Positions 25,370 through 32,809 of a stretch of 32,817 nucleotides of DNA are shown one piece after another. The DNA is from Mollicutes bacterium (lineage in GTDB: Bacteria; Bacillota_I; Bacilli_A; RF39; UBA660): NCBI GenBank assembly GCA_012838395.1, contig DUPI01000008.1, positions 1 through 32,817 on the forward strand, in the 5' to 3' direction. The translations under genes and the position numbers were made by a program. The notes under the pieces were generated by a model. The model was given only the letters and a program-made list of their open reading frames with translations. It did no database searches and was not told where the DNA came from. Position 1 is the first letter of the stretch, and each line of letters starts with the position of its first letter.

Positions 25370-25446
25370 GCGCCCGTAGATCAATTGGATAGATCGTTTG
25401 ACTACGGATCAAAAGGTTATGGGTTCGACTCCTATCGGGCGCGCCA
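25370..25446 (+). tRNA. tRNA-Arg (anticodon ACG)
   Basis: GCGCCCG pairs with CGGGCGC, the discriminator is G, the anticodon loop is CTACGGA and CCA is encoded. A34 is the target of TadA, encoded at 188-625. Confidence 0.97.
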
Positions 25447-25449
25447 TAC

Positions 25450-25526
25450 CGGGAAATAGCACAACTTGGTAGTGCACTTGGTTTGGGACCAAGGGGTTGC
25501 AGGTTCAAATCCTGTTTTCCCGACCA
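25450..25526 (+). tRNA. tRNA-Pro (anticodon TGG)
   Basis: CGGGAAA pairs with TTTCCCG, the anticodon loop is TTTGGGA and CCA is encoded. Confidence 0.96.
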
Positions 25527-25531
25527 TTTAT

Positions 25532-25608
25532 GGGGAATTAGCTCAGTTGGCTAGAGCACCTGCCTTGCACGCAGGGGGTCAAGGGTTCGAGTCCCTTATT
25601 CTCCACCA
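25532..25608 (+). tRNA. tRNA-Ala (anticodon TGC)
   Basis: GGGGAAT pairs with ATTCTCC (one G-T), the anticodon loop is CTTGCAC and CCA is encoded. Last gene of the tRNA operon. Confidence 0.97.
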
Positions 25609-25665
25609 TAATTAAAAATTAAAGGTTTTTTATCAAAGTTTGCTAACTTGATAAGGATACTGTTT

Positions 25666-25695
25666 AAAAAGGATGATTAATATCATCCTTTTATA
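25666..25695 (+). terminator. Terminator of the tRNA operon
   Basis: AAAAGGATGAT and ATCATCCTTTT enclose a short TAAT loop. A second, bulged hairpin (TATCAA / TTGATA, about 25631-25653) lies between it and the last tRNA. Confidence 0.75.
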
Positions 25696-25793
25696 ATGCC
25701 TTAATATATTTTTCTTACCTATGAGCTAGCAACTTTCTTGTTTATAGTAATCGAATAGTATTCAATCATCGTGCCTCTCTATATAAAAATCAT

Positions 25794-25822
25794 TTGACAA
25801 AAAACGGTTGGTGCGATAATAT
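25794..25822 (+). promoter_or_regulatory. Promoter of a small transcription unit
   Basis: TTGACA (25794-25799), a 17-base spacer and TAATAT (25817-25822). The start would be near 25829, shortly before a ribosome site AAAAAGGTGA. Confidence 0.68.
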
Positions 25823-25851
25823 AAATAACTACAAAAAGGTGATTTATATGA

Positions 25852-25959
25852 GTGAGTATACTAAAATTAAGTGATTTTTATTGGACAATAGTTCAAAAGG
25901 CTGCGCATCAGAGTCAAAAATTTGAGTTCTTTGTTCTCCGCTATAATCAGAAATTTTAA
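25852..25959 (+). CDS. Possible 35-residue peptide, unknown function
   Basis: A GTG-started ORF of 35 codons begins MSILKLSDFYWTIVQK and ends FVLRYNQKF. It follows AAGGTGA by 9 bases and ends at the left arm of a strong terminator. An ATG four bases earlier (25848) has better spacing but meets a TGA after 8 codons, so the transcript could carry a short leader peptide, this peptide, or be a small RNA. The peptide is amphipathic and has no recognised family. A decayed gene start is also possible. Confidence 0.35.
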   Translation: MSILKLSDFYWTIVQKAAHQSQKFEFFVLRYNQKF

Positions 25960-25996
25960 ACTTAAAGTATTACATAATTTACTTTAAGTTTTTTTT
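25958..25996 (+). terminator. Terminator of the small unit before agrA
   Basis: AAACTTAAAGTA pairs perfectly with TACTTTAAGTTT over 12 bp and runs into eight Ts. Together with the promoter at 25794 it defines a transcript of about 165 nt. Confidence 0.9.
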
Positions 25997-26019
25997 ATAC
26001 AAAAAAATGTATTATAGTG

Positions 26020-26066
26020 TTAAACAACTTTATAAATATAATATATATTATGATTTTATTGTTTAA
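26020..26066. repeat. AT-rich interrupted palindrome upstream of agrA
   Basis: TTAAACAA (26020-26027) and TTGTTTAA (26059-26066) are perfect inverted repeats flanking an AT-only palindromic core, ATAATATATATTAT (26038-26051). It could be a cruciform or a binding site. The other bases from 26067 to 26169 hold a possible -10 (TATAAA near 26127) for agrA and nothing else recognisable. Confidence 0.5.
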
Positions 26067-26169
26067 AATATAACTTGCTATGATAAATTTAAAAAAACAG
26101 TTGATTTTCAGCGCACGTTGTGGTAGTATAAAAATGTAGTTTACGATAGGCAAACGCAAGGGTGATTAT

Positions 26170-26871
26170 ATGATTAATTTTATTTTGTGTGATGATAATA
26201 AAGAAATAGTTGATAAGGTTAGCCAAATTATAGATGAAGAAATGATGAAAAACAAAAATGAATATAAAAAGAATGTTTTTAATGATTACGATGCTAAATT
26301 TATAAAATTAGTGAAATCAAAATTACCTTGCAAAATATATATTTTAGATATAGAAACTCCGACTCATTCTGGAATAGATATAGCTCGTATGATTAGGGAA
26401 CATGATATGGAAAGTGTTATAATTTTTTTGACATCACACGACGAACTGGGTTATATAGTTTTGAAAAACGAATTTTTATTTTTATCTTTTATAAATAAGT
26501 ATGATGATTATCAAAACAGTTTGAAAAAATCAATTCGTAAGGCTTTGGAGATTATTGGTAAAAAACGAATCATTAGATTTGAAGATCGAGGTGCGATATA
26601 TACAATACCTATTAATGATATTTTATATATTACTCGTGATAATGTTGAGAGAAAGGTTGTTATAACTACTGATTACTCTAAATATAAGGTTAATAAAACT
26701 TTAATTGAAATGTTAGACTTGTTAGGTGATGTTTTTAAACAATCACATCGCTCGTGTATAGTGAACACTAATAGAGTTGCGGTTGTTAATGTGCCAAAGA
26801 AAAAAATAGTATTTGATAACGGTGTTGAAATCGATTGGTTAAGCTCTAAATACAAAAATGAGGTAATTTAA
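26170..26871 (+). CDS. agrA: LytTR response regulator, AgrA type
   Basis: This is the two-component response regulator of the local agr system. The receiver domain (about 1-125) has the acidic CDDN near residues 7-10, the phospho-acceptor D60 in ILDIETPTHSG, the FLTSHDE segment and the conserved Lys in FINKYDD. The LytTR DNA-binding domain (about 135-233) includes FKQSHRSCIVNTNRV. LytTR proteins bind pairs of 9-bp repeats spaced by about 12 bases; a candidate pair lies at 28951-28980. The GGGTGA ribosome site is upstream. agrC follows after 2 bases. The order A-C is reversed from the staphylococcal BDCA operon. Confidence 0.9.
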   Translation: MINFILCDDNKEIVDKVSQIIDEEMMKNKNEYKKNVFNDYDAKFIKLVKSKLPCKIYILDIETPTHSGIDIARMIREHDMESVIIFLTSHDELGYIVLKNEFLFLSFINKYDDYQNSLKKSIRKALEIIGKKRIIRFEDRGAIYTIPINDILYITRDNVERKVVITTDYSKYKVNKTLIEMLDLLGDVFKQSHRSCIVNTNRVAVVNVPKKKIVFDNGVEIDWLSSKYKNEVI

Positions 26872-26873
26872 AA

Positions 26874-28157
26874 GTGATATTTTTTATAAATAGTTTTATT
26901 TTGTCAATTGCTTGTTTTTATGTTAGTGGTAGGTTTTTGAAATTATCAATTAATTATAAGAGAGCTAAGTATTGGCTAATTATTATTCTGAATTCAGTTC
27001 TTATAATTGCTTCGTTTATTTGTACTACTCATTTTCTTAAGGTGGTTTTTAATTATGTGGTTTTAGTTATACTTAACAAGATATATTTTGAGCAAAAACT
27101 AATTGATACAATTATGGCCAGCTTTTTTGTTTTTGTACTAATAGCTATCGGGGAAATATTGAGTGCAATAGTTTTAGTTACTTTATTAGGTTTTGATCCA
27201 TTAAAAATGTATGTTGGTCAATTTTGGATAAATCTTTTTGTATCGGTTTTTATGGTAAGTATAATTAATTATAAAAAAACAATTTCATTTTTTTTTATAA
27301 TTTCTGAACGAGGAAAACATAAAATTATAAAAGAAATATTACCGCTAGTGATAATTATTGTTTTTATTTATCCAGCTTACTTTTATTATTTATATTTTGA
27401 AAGTAATCTCTTAAACACAATGGTTTTAAGTATTACGTTGATAGTAATTATTAATGTTTTAGTTATTAGTATATTAAGAGAGAGAAGTTACAGTGCTAAT
27501 TTAAAAACTGAGTATGATGAACTAATTAACAACTTAAATGAATATGAAAAAGTTCTAGAAAAATATAGATTGGCTAATCATGAAAATAAAAATAATTTTA
27601 TTGTTTTAAAAGGCTTATTAAAAGATGATAAAGACAATGTTGTAGAATATATCGATGAAATTATCAATAATAAACAAGTAGATGATGAAGAAGTTCTAAT
27701 TAAAACTAAAAAATTACCTATGGGTGGATTACAAGGGTTAGTATATCAAAAATTACTGGTTATGAAGGAAAAATTAATTGTCTATAATATTGAAATTAGT
27801 CGTGATGTTGACGTAACTTTGTTTAGTGGCTTTGATTTCACATTAATCAAAAATTTCTGTACAATTATTGGGATATTGATTGATAATTCAATTGAAGCTG
27901 TGGAAAACCTTGATAATAAAATGATTGGTATATACATATATAAAGAAAATGATACATTTGTTTTTTCAATTGCTAATACTTTTTTTGGAATAATTGATTT
28001 AGATAAAATAGATAAAATTGGTTATTCTAGCAAAGGTAAAGGTCGTGGATATGGCCTTAATTTAGCAAAAAAAATTGTTGAAAAAGATAAACGAATTGTC
28101 ATTGAACGGGAAATAGTTAGAGATGTATTTAAACAAAAAGTGAAAATAAAAATGTAG
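26874..28157 (+). CDS. agrC: GHKL sensor histidine kinase, AgrC type
   Basis: This membrane receptor kinase is expected to sense the processed AgrD peptide. The N-terminal 200 residues form about six hydrophobic segments. A helical linker follows (about 205-232), with the phosphorylatable His in LANHENKNNF at H236. The GHKL ATPase domain has the N-box GILIDNSIEA (N338) and the G-box GKGRGYGL (388-395). GTG 26874 starts 2 bases after agrA with GAGG upstream. Length 427 matches AgrC (about 430). The stop lies within the terminator shared with the convergent agrD. Confidence 0.9.
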   Translation: MIFFINSFILSIACFYVSGRFLKLSINYKRAKYWLIIILNSVLIIASFICTTHFLKVVFNYVVLVILNKIYFEQKLIDTIMASFFVFVLIAIGEILSAIVLVTLLGFDPLKMYVGQFWINLFVSVFMVSIINYKKTISFFFIISERGKHKIIKEILPLVIIIVFIYPAYFYYLYFESNLLNTMVLSITLIVIINVLVISILRERSYSANLKTEYDELINNLNEYEKVLEKYRLANHENKNNFIVLKGLLKDDKDNVVEYIDEIINNKQVDDEEVLIKTKKLPMGGLQGLVYQKLLVMKEKLIVYNIEISRDVDVTLFSGFDFTLIKNFCTIIGILIDNSIEAVENLDNKMIGIYIYKENDTFVFSIANTFFGIIDLDKIDKIGYSSKGKGRGYGLNLAKKIVEKDKRIVIEREIVRDVFKQKVKIKM

Positions 28158-28172
28158 ATAATCTACATTTTT
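28148..28172. terminator. Shared terminator between agrC and agrD
   Basis: AAAAATGTAGA and TCTACATTTTT enclose a 3-base loop. With A-runs and T-runs on both sides it can stop agrAC from the left and agrBD from the right. The agrC stop is in the left arm, and the agrD stop touches the right end. Confidence 0.88.
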
Positions 28173-28293
28173 ATTTAATTAAACATTCGGGTGTTTCTGG
28201 TTCATCTAACCAAAAGAACATACAAGCTGTACTGAATCCATTTGCTGCAACAAATCCAATAACGCTTAAAGCAACGGCAACTATTTTGCGCAT
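28171..28293 (-). CDS. agrD: AgrD-type cyclic autoinducer peptide precursor
   Basis: The 40-residue precursor has the three AgrD parts. The amphipathic, membrane-seeking N-terminus is MRKIVAVALSVIGF. The pheromone core is STACMFFWL, with the single Cys that would close the thiolactone. The acidic C-terminal recognition segment is DEPETPE, close to the staphylococcal DE.EVPEEL pattern. The Cys in the tail (TPECLIK) is unusual. By analogy AgrB would cut after the aromatic stretch, giving a ring such as Cys-Met-Phe-Phe-Trp, possibly with Leu; the exact cut is not shown by sequence. GGAGGT lies 5 bases before ATG 28293 and inside agrB, whose end overlaps this gene by 13 bases. Confidence 0.9.
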   Translation of the reverse strand: MRKIVAVALSVIGFVAANGFSTACMFFWLDEPETPECLIK

Positions 28294-28898
28294 CTAATAC
28301 CTCCTTCCCAATATAAGAAATTATTATAAGTTTGCTTAAATAAAGAATAGCAAAACGGAGAAATTAAAAAGGATTGAAAAATCATAGATAAAAGTATAGT
28401 GTTATTTAAAAAATTGTGCTTAGATAAAAATAAAATAAAAGTATATATAATAATAATTAAAGTAGAAAATAATTTATATTTCAAACGTTTTTTTTGGTTA
28501 ATGATTGGTCTTTTTTTAGTATCTGCTGGTGAATATTTTATAAAAGTTATAATTGATATAGCAGAAACTATTATTTTTATAAATAAAGGGGTATTAATAA
28601 ATTGACATACGTAAGTAGCACCAATAAAAATTATTGTAGATGCTATTAAGCAATTAGAACTATTATTGGCATGTAAACCAAAGGAGAAAGCTCTTAAAAG
28701 ATTATAAATTAGAACAAGGATTAATAATTTTTGAAAAATGTTTAAAAATATAGCAATGCTGAATATAACAATTGTTTTAGTGATAGTTATATAGATGCCC
28801 TCAAGTCCGTACCGTATTTTTATTAATTCTGTTTGGGTATAATTTGGAAAAACGCTTTCTATTAAATTTATTGATTTATTTAAAATATAATTTTTCAT
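28281..28898 (-). CDS. agrB: AgrB accessory gene regulator peptidase
   Basis: This membrane cysteine endopeptidase removes the AgrD C-terminus and helps cyclise the peptide. The catalytic pair lies in RAFSFGLHANNSSNC: His 76 and Cys 83, matching His 77 and Cys 84 of S. aureus AgrB. Multiple membrane segments and the KYSPADTKKRPI loop are typical of the family. ATG 28898 gives 205 residues with AGGT upstream; GTG 28907 would add three residues but has no room for a ribosome site. Its end overlaps the agrD start, which implies translational coupling of enzyme and substrate. agrB and agrD converge on agrAC. Confidence 0.92.
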   Translation of the reverse strand: MKNYILNKSINLIESVFPNYTQTELIKIRYGLEGIYITITKTIVIFSIAIFLNIFQKLLILVLIYNLLRAFSFGLHANNSSNCLIASTIIFIGATYVCQFINTPLFIKIIVSAISIITFIKYSPADTKKRPIINQKKRLKYKLFSTLIIIIYTFILFLSKHNFLNNTILLSMIFQSFLISPFCYSLFKQTYNNFLYWEGGIRCAK

Positions 28899-28950
28899 AA
28901 ATACCACAACCTATTGTAATTATATAATAAAAAGGGAGTTAATTATGTTA

Positions 28951-28980
28951 ATTGTTCCGAAAGTATTTTTTATTGTTCGA
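28951..28980. promoter_or_regulatory. Candidate LytTR (AgrA) operator upstream of agrBD
   Basis: ATTGTTCCG (28951-28959) and ATTGTTCGA (28972-28980) are direct repeats with a 12-base spacer, giving a 21-bp period. AgrA-type LytTR regulators bind paired 9-mers with this spacing. The pair is about 53 bases upstream of the agrB start, beyond TATAAT-like bases on the minus strand (28923-28930). The rest of 28899-29165 is AT-rich. It contains an ORF-like stretch on the plus strand (28945-29076) of doubtful reality and nothing else I can name. Confidence 0.5.
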
Positions 28981-29165
28981 AATAGAAAAAAATGTTTTTT
29001 TTTTAATAAAAAGTTATATTTTATACACTGTAAGACAGCTTTTAGCCAAAAAAAGTGTGTTTTTTTTAAAATCTAGTAAAATAATAATTGCAATATTTTC
29101 TGGAAAAAAGTTTAGAAAAGAGGTATAAATTAAATAAATTGTCGGATTTTGACTATCTGATTTCA

Positions 29166-29194
29166 TTGATTATCAGATTAATAACAGGTATATT
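29166..29194 (+). promoter_or_regulatory. Promoter of the cold-shock gene
   Basis: TTGATT (29166-29171), a 17-base spacer and TATATT (29189-29194), giving a leader of about 28 bases. The -35 lies in an inverted repeat ATCTGAT / ATCAGAT (29154-29178). Confidence 0.6.
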
Positions 29195-29228
29195 TAAAGT
29201 GTAAAGAAAGTAGAAGGGAGAGGTGTTT

Positions 29229-29441
29229 GTGAGAGGTAAGGTTAAGTGGTTTAATAATGATAAAGGTTTTGGTTTTATCGAGTATAAAGATGGAGAAGAT
29301 ATCTTTGTTCATTATTCAGCTATTTTATCAGCAGGCTACAAAACTTTAATAGAAGGACAGTATGTTGAGTTTGAATTAGTCCGAACTGATAAAGGATTAC
29401 AGGCTAAAAATGTTATTGAAATAAAAACTGCTCTTGTTTAG
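29229..29441 (+). CDS. csp: Cold-shock domain protein
   Basis: This 70-residue CspA-family OB-fold RNA chaperone has both RNA-binding motifs, KGFGFIEY and DIFVHYSAI, after GKVKWFNNDKGF. GTG 29229 is chosen because GGGAG lies 8 bases upstream and Csp proteins start 2-3 residues before GKVKWF. GTG 29223 would overlap the ribosome site. A dedicated promoter and terminator make it monocistronic. Confidence 0.93.
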   Translation: MRGKVKWFNNDKGFGFIEYKDGEDIFVHYSAILSAGYKTLIEGQYVEFELVRTDKGLQAKNVIEIKTALV

Positions 29442-29456
29442 TAGTTTTTTGTTTTT
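29424..29456 (+). terminator. Terminator of csp
   Basis: AAAACTGCT and AGTAGTTTT pair over 9 bp (one G-T) around a 7-base loop and continue into a T-rich tail. The csp stop codon lies in the structure. Confidence 0.75.
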
Positions 29457-29557
29457 ATAAAAAGGTTATTATTTTATTAGTGATTGAACTTTTGTTAAAA
29501 TTTATTCTTTATATCCCAATTTAGTTATGTTATAATTATTATAGGAGGATTGATATA

Positions 29558-30091
29558 ATGAAATTTAATATACGAGGAAATAAAATTAAAATAACACCCG
29601 CTATAAATGATTATATTATTTCGAAAATTGGTAAGTTGGATAAATACTTAGAAAATCCTGATAATATAACGGCTACTGTTCTTGTAAAAGTGCGCGGTAT
29701 TGACCAAATTGTGGAAGTGACAATTAATTTAAATAAAGTTATCCTAAGAGCTGAAGAAGAAAATAAAGATTTGTATGCTGCTATTGATTTGGTTAGTGAA
29801 AAGTTAGAAAGACAAATTAGAAAAAACAAGACAAGAATGAATAAAAAATCTAACCGAGATGTAGCAAAAGATTTTATTACAGATTTTACTATAAATAAAA
29901 CAGAGAAAGAAGAAAATAAAATTGTTAGACGTAAAGAAATAGAAATGAAACCAATGAGTGAAGAAGAAGCTATTTTACAATTAAATTTAATTGATCATGA
30001 CTTTTTTGTGTATAAAGACGCTCACACTAATAAAATTTGTATAGTATATAAACGTAAAGATAATAATTATGGAATTATAACAACACATTAA
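29558..30091 (+). CDS. hpf: Long-form ribosome hibernation promoting factor
   Basis: HPF binds the 30S decoding region, and its long form joins two 70S ribosomes into inactive 100S dimers in stationary phase. The N-terminal S30AE domain (about 1-100, FNIRGNKIKITPAINDYI) is joined by a charged linker to the C-terminal dimerisation domain (about 120-177, KPMSEEEAILQLNLIDHDFFVY). At 177 residues it is the long type. TATAAT (29531-29536) and AGGAGG precede it. The hpf-secA order is typical of Firmicutes. Confidence 0.95.
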   Translation: MKFNIRGNKIKITPAINDYIISKIGKLDKYLENPDNITATVLVKVRGIDQIVEVTINLNKVILRAEEENKDLYAAIDLVSEKLERQIRKNKTRMNKKSNRDVAKDFITDFTINKTEKEENKIVRRKEIEMKPMSEEEAILQLNLIDHDFFVYKDAHTNKICIVYKRKDNNYGIITTH

Positions 30092-30112
30092 GGCTATCAA
30101 GCCTTTTTTATT
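30090..30112 (+). terminator. Terminator of hpf
   Basis: AAGGCT and AGCCTT enclose an ATCA loop and are followed by six Ts. The stem begins at the hpf stop codon. Confidence 0.85.
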
Positions 30113-30193
30113 TAAATATCTATAAAATTAAGTTTTACTGTTAATTTTTATCTTTTTTTGATAAAATAGATATAAGAAAGAAAGGAAGATAAA

Positions 30194-32686
30194 ATGAAGT
30201 TTTTAAAACGGATATTTGATCATGAATATAAAGAAGTTGAAAAATTTAAAAAAATAGCTGATGAAATAGATAAACTCGATCAATCGATGAGTAAACTTAC
30301 AGATGAAGAACTAAAAAATAAAACTAACTTGTTTAAAAAACGAATTGAAAATGGTGAAACGTTAGAAGATATATTAATTGAAGCGTTTGCTGTTGTTCGT
30401 GAAGCGGCATTTCGAGTAATTGGTGAAAAACCTTACTATGTACAATTGGTAGGTGGATTGGCCATACATTACGGTAATATAGCTGAAATGAAAACTGGTG
30501 AAGGGAAAACCCTAACATCGACAATGCCGGCTTATGTAAATGCCTTAACCGGTGAAGGTGTTCATATTATTACTGTTAATGAGTATTTAGCAGAACGTGA
30601 TGCTAATTGGATGGGTAATATTTATCGCTTCTTAGGGTTAACGGTTGCTGTTAATCATCGAGAATTAACGCCGAATGAAAAAAAGGAAGCTTATTCTTCG
30701 GATATTCTTTATTCGACTAATAATGAAATTGGTTTTGACTATTTACGTGATAATATGGTCGTTAAAGCTGAAAATAGAGTTCAACGACCATTAAATTTTG
30801 TAATTATTGATGAAGTGGATTCAGTTTTAATAGATGAAGCTAGAACACCGTTAATTATTTCTGGCGGGTTATTACAATCTGCCAATTTATATGTGCAGGC
30901 CGATCGATTCGTAAAAACACTTAAAGAAAATAAAGGTTACATTTATGATGAAAAGACTAAGTCAGTAGCACTTGATCCTAGTGGAATTGAGGCTGCGGAA
31001 AAGGAGTTTAAACTTAACAATTTATTTGATTTAAATAATACGACATTATTTCACTATATCAACCAAGCGTTGCGTGCTAACTATACAATGAAAGTTGATT
31101 TTGATTATGTTGTTGAAAACGGACAAATTATTATTGTTGATCAATTTACTGGTCGTTTAATGCATGGACGTAATTACTCTGATGGTTTGCATCAAGCAAT
31201 TGAAGCCAAAGAAGGCGTTGAAATTAGCGAAGAAACAAAAACTTTAGCAACAATAACATTCCAAAATTTATTTAGAATGTATAAAAAAATATCTGGAATG
31301 ACTGGTACTGCTAAAACGGAAGAAGAAGAGTTTCGTGAAATTTATAATATGTATGTTATAAGCATCCCGACAAATGTTCCGGTAATTCGTGAAGATTTTG
31401 GCGATTTGATTTTCTCTACAGCAGAAGGAAAATTTAAGGCTATTGTATCTGAGATTAAAGAAAAGTATAAAAAAGGACAACCGGTTCTTGTGGGAACGAT
31501 AGCTGTTGAAACTAGTGAGTATGTAAGTTCATTATTAAAAAAAGAAAGAATTCCCCATGAAATACTAAATGCGAAGAATCATGCTAGAGAAGCTGAAATT
31601 ATTGCTAACGCCGGTCAAAAAGGTGCAATTACAATTGCTACTAACATGGCTGGAAGAGGTACAGACATCAAGTTAAGTGATGAAGTTAAAGCCTTGGGCG
31701 GTCTTTGTGTCATCGGCACAGAAAGACACGAATCAAGAAGAATTGATAACCAATTAAGAGGACGTTCGGGTCGTCAAGGGGATCCGGGTATGTCACAATT
31801 TTGTGTTTCATTTGAAGATGACTTGATGGTTCGTTTCGGTACAGAAAGAGCAAAATCGATGCTTCAAAAGGTTGGCTTTGATGGTGAACAATCACTTCGA
31901 AGTCCTATGTTTGCTAAAATGATCGAATCTGCACAACGCCGTGTAGAAGGAAATAACTTTGATGTTCGTAAGCAATTATTACAATATGATGACGTAATCA
32001 ATAATCAGCGAACAATAATTTATGAGAAAAGAAATGAAATATTAGATGCAGAGTCGATATATGATACAATTTTAAATAATTTTTTAGATTATGTTGAAGA
32101 ATTAGTTATGAGTCATTTGATTGAAACTGATGAATTGAGTGATTTGGATTTATCTGAAATATTAGAAACAGTTAATACTAAATTGTTAAAAGCATCAATC
32201 ACAATTGATGAAATAAAAGGAAAAAGTGAAGATGATATTATTGATTATATTTCACATAAAATAATTAATGAATATGAAACTAAGATAAAAAGCGTACCCG
32301 AAGAAATTCGAAATGAATTTGAAAAGGCAATAGCTCTAAGAGTTATCGATACTCATTGGATGGAACATATTAATACTATGTCTCATTTAAAAGAAGGTAT
32401 TTATTTGAGGCAGTATGCTCAAGAAGACCCGCTTCGTGCATATACAAAAGAAGGGTATGACTTGTTTGATAACTTATTGAATACTATTGATAGGGAAGTT
32501 ACATTATATTTATTAAATTCAGAAATTCGACAAAATATTGAGAGAAAAAAGGTTGTAGAAAACGAAATTGCTAATGATGGTGGTAAGCCAACTAAAAAAA
32601 ATCCTAAAAAGGTTCAAAAAATAGGTAGAAATGAACCGTGCCATTGTGGCTCAGGTCGCAAGTATAAGCAGTGTTGTGGGAAGTAA
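30194..32686 (+). CDS. secA: Preprotein translocase ATPase SecA
   Basis: SecA drives secretory proteins through SecYEG. The Walker A GEGKT is at residues 102-106 and Walker B is in IIDEVDSVLIDEARTPL. The GMTGTAKTEEEEF segment, ATNMAGRGTDIKL and QLRGRSGRQGDPG are all intact. The C-terminal zinc-binding SecB/ribosome-contact tail CHCGSGRKYKQCC is present. The length of 830 is normal. AAAGGAAG precedes the ATG; a TAAAAT -10-like sequence lies upstream. Confidence 0.97.
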   Translation: MKFLKRIFDHEYKEVEKFKKIADEIDKLDQSMSKLTDEELKNKTNLFKKRIENGETLEDILIEAFAVVREAAFRVIGEKPYYVQLVGGLAIHYGNIAEMKTGEGKTLTSTMPAYVNALTGEGVHIITVNEYLAERDANWMGNIYRFLGLTVAVNHRELTPNEKKEAYSSDILYSTNNEIGFDYLRDNMVVKAENRVQRPLNFVIIDEVDSVLIDEARTPLIISGGLLQSANLYVQADRFVKTLKENKGYIYDEKTKSVALDPSGIEAAEKEFKLNNLFDLNNTTLFHYINQALRANYTMKVDFDYVVENGQIIIVDQFTGRLMHGRNYSDGLHQAIEAKEGVEISEETKTLATITFQNLFRMYKKISGMTGTAKTEEEEFREIYNMYVISIPTNVPVIREDFGDLIFSTAEGKFKAIVSEIKEKYKKGQPVLVGTIAVETSEYVSSLLKKERIPHEILNAKNHAREAEIIANAGQKGAITIATNMAGRGTDIKLSDEVKALGGLCVIGTERHESRRIDNQLRGRSGRQGDPGMSQFCVSFEDDLMVRFGTERAKSMLQKVGFDGEQSLRSPMFAKMIESAQRRVEGNNFDVRKQLLQYDDVINNQRTIIYEKRNEILDAESIYDTILNNFLDYVEELVMSHLIETDELSDLDLSEILETVNTKLLKASITIDEIKGKSEDDIIDYISHKIINEYETKIKSVPEEIRNEFEKAIALRVIDTHWMEHINTMSHLKEGIYLRQYAQEDPLRAYTKEGYDLFDNLLNTIDREVTLYLLNSEIRQNIERKKVVENEIANDGGKPTKKNPKKVQKIGRNEPCHCGSGRKYKQCCGK

Positions 32687-32741
32687 GGAAATATAAGGGT
32701 TTGCGAGGATTTAATAATTTAAAAGAGGGATAAAAAGGGAA

Positions 32742-32761
32742 TTAGATACCTTTTAGATACC
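32742..32761. repeat. Direct repeat TTAGATACC downstream of secA
   Basis: TTAGATACC occurs at 32742-32750 and again at 32753-32761, an 11-base period (one helical turn). It lies upstream of a TATAAT-like element (32782-32787) and the next gene, so it may be an operator. Confidence 0.4.
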
Positions 32762-32809
32762 CTGAAATGTTATAACTCAGTTATAATTTGAGTAGTAAGG
32801 AGATATAAA

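Noticed and set aside
25700..25772. Short minus-strand ORF (about 16 codons, starts MIEYYS) with GAGAGG upstream
   Set aside because: Too short to judge, with no family resemblance and no clear promoter; likely chance.
25848..25874. Possible TGA-as-tryptophan readthrough in the small unit before agrA
   Set aside because: dnaX, mfd and ftsH end in TGA, so the standard code applies.
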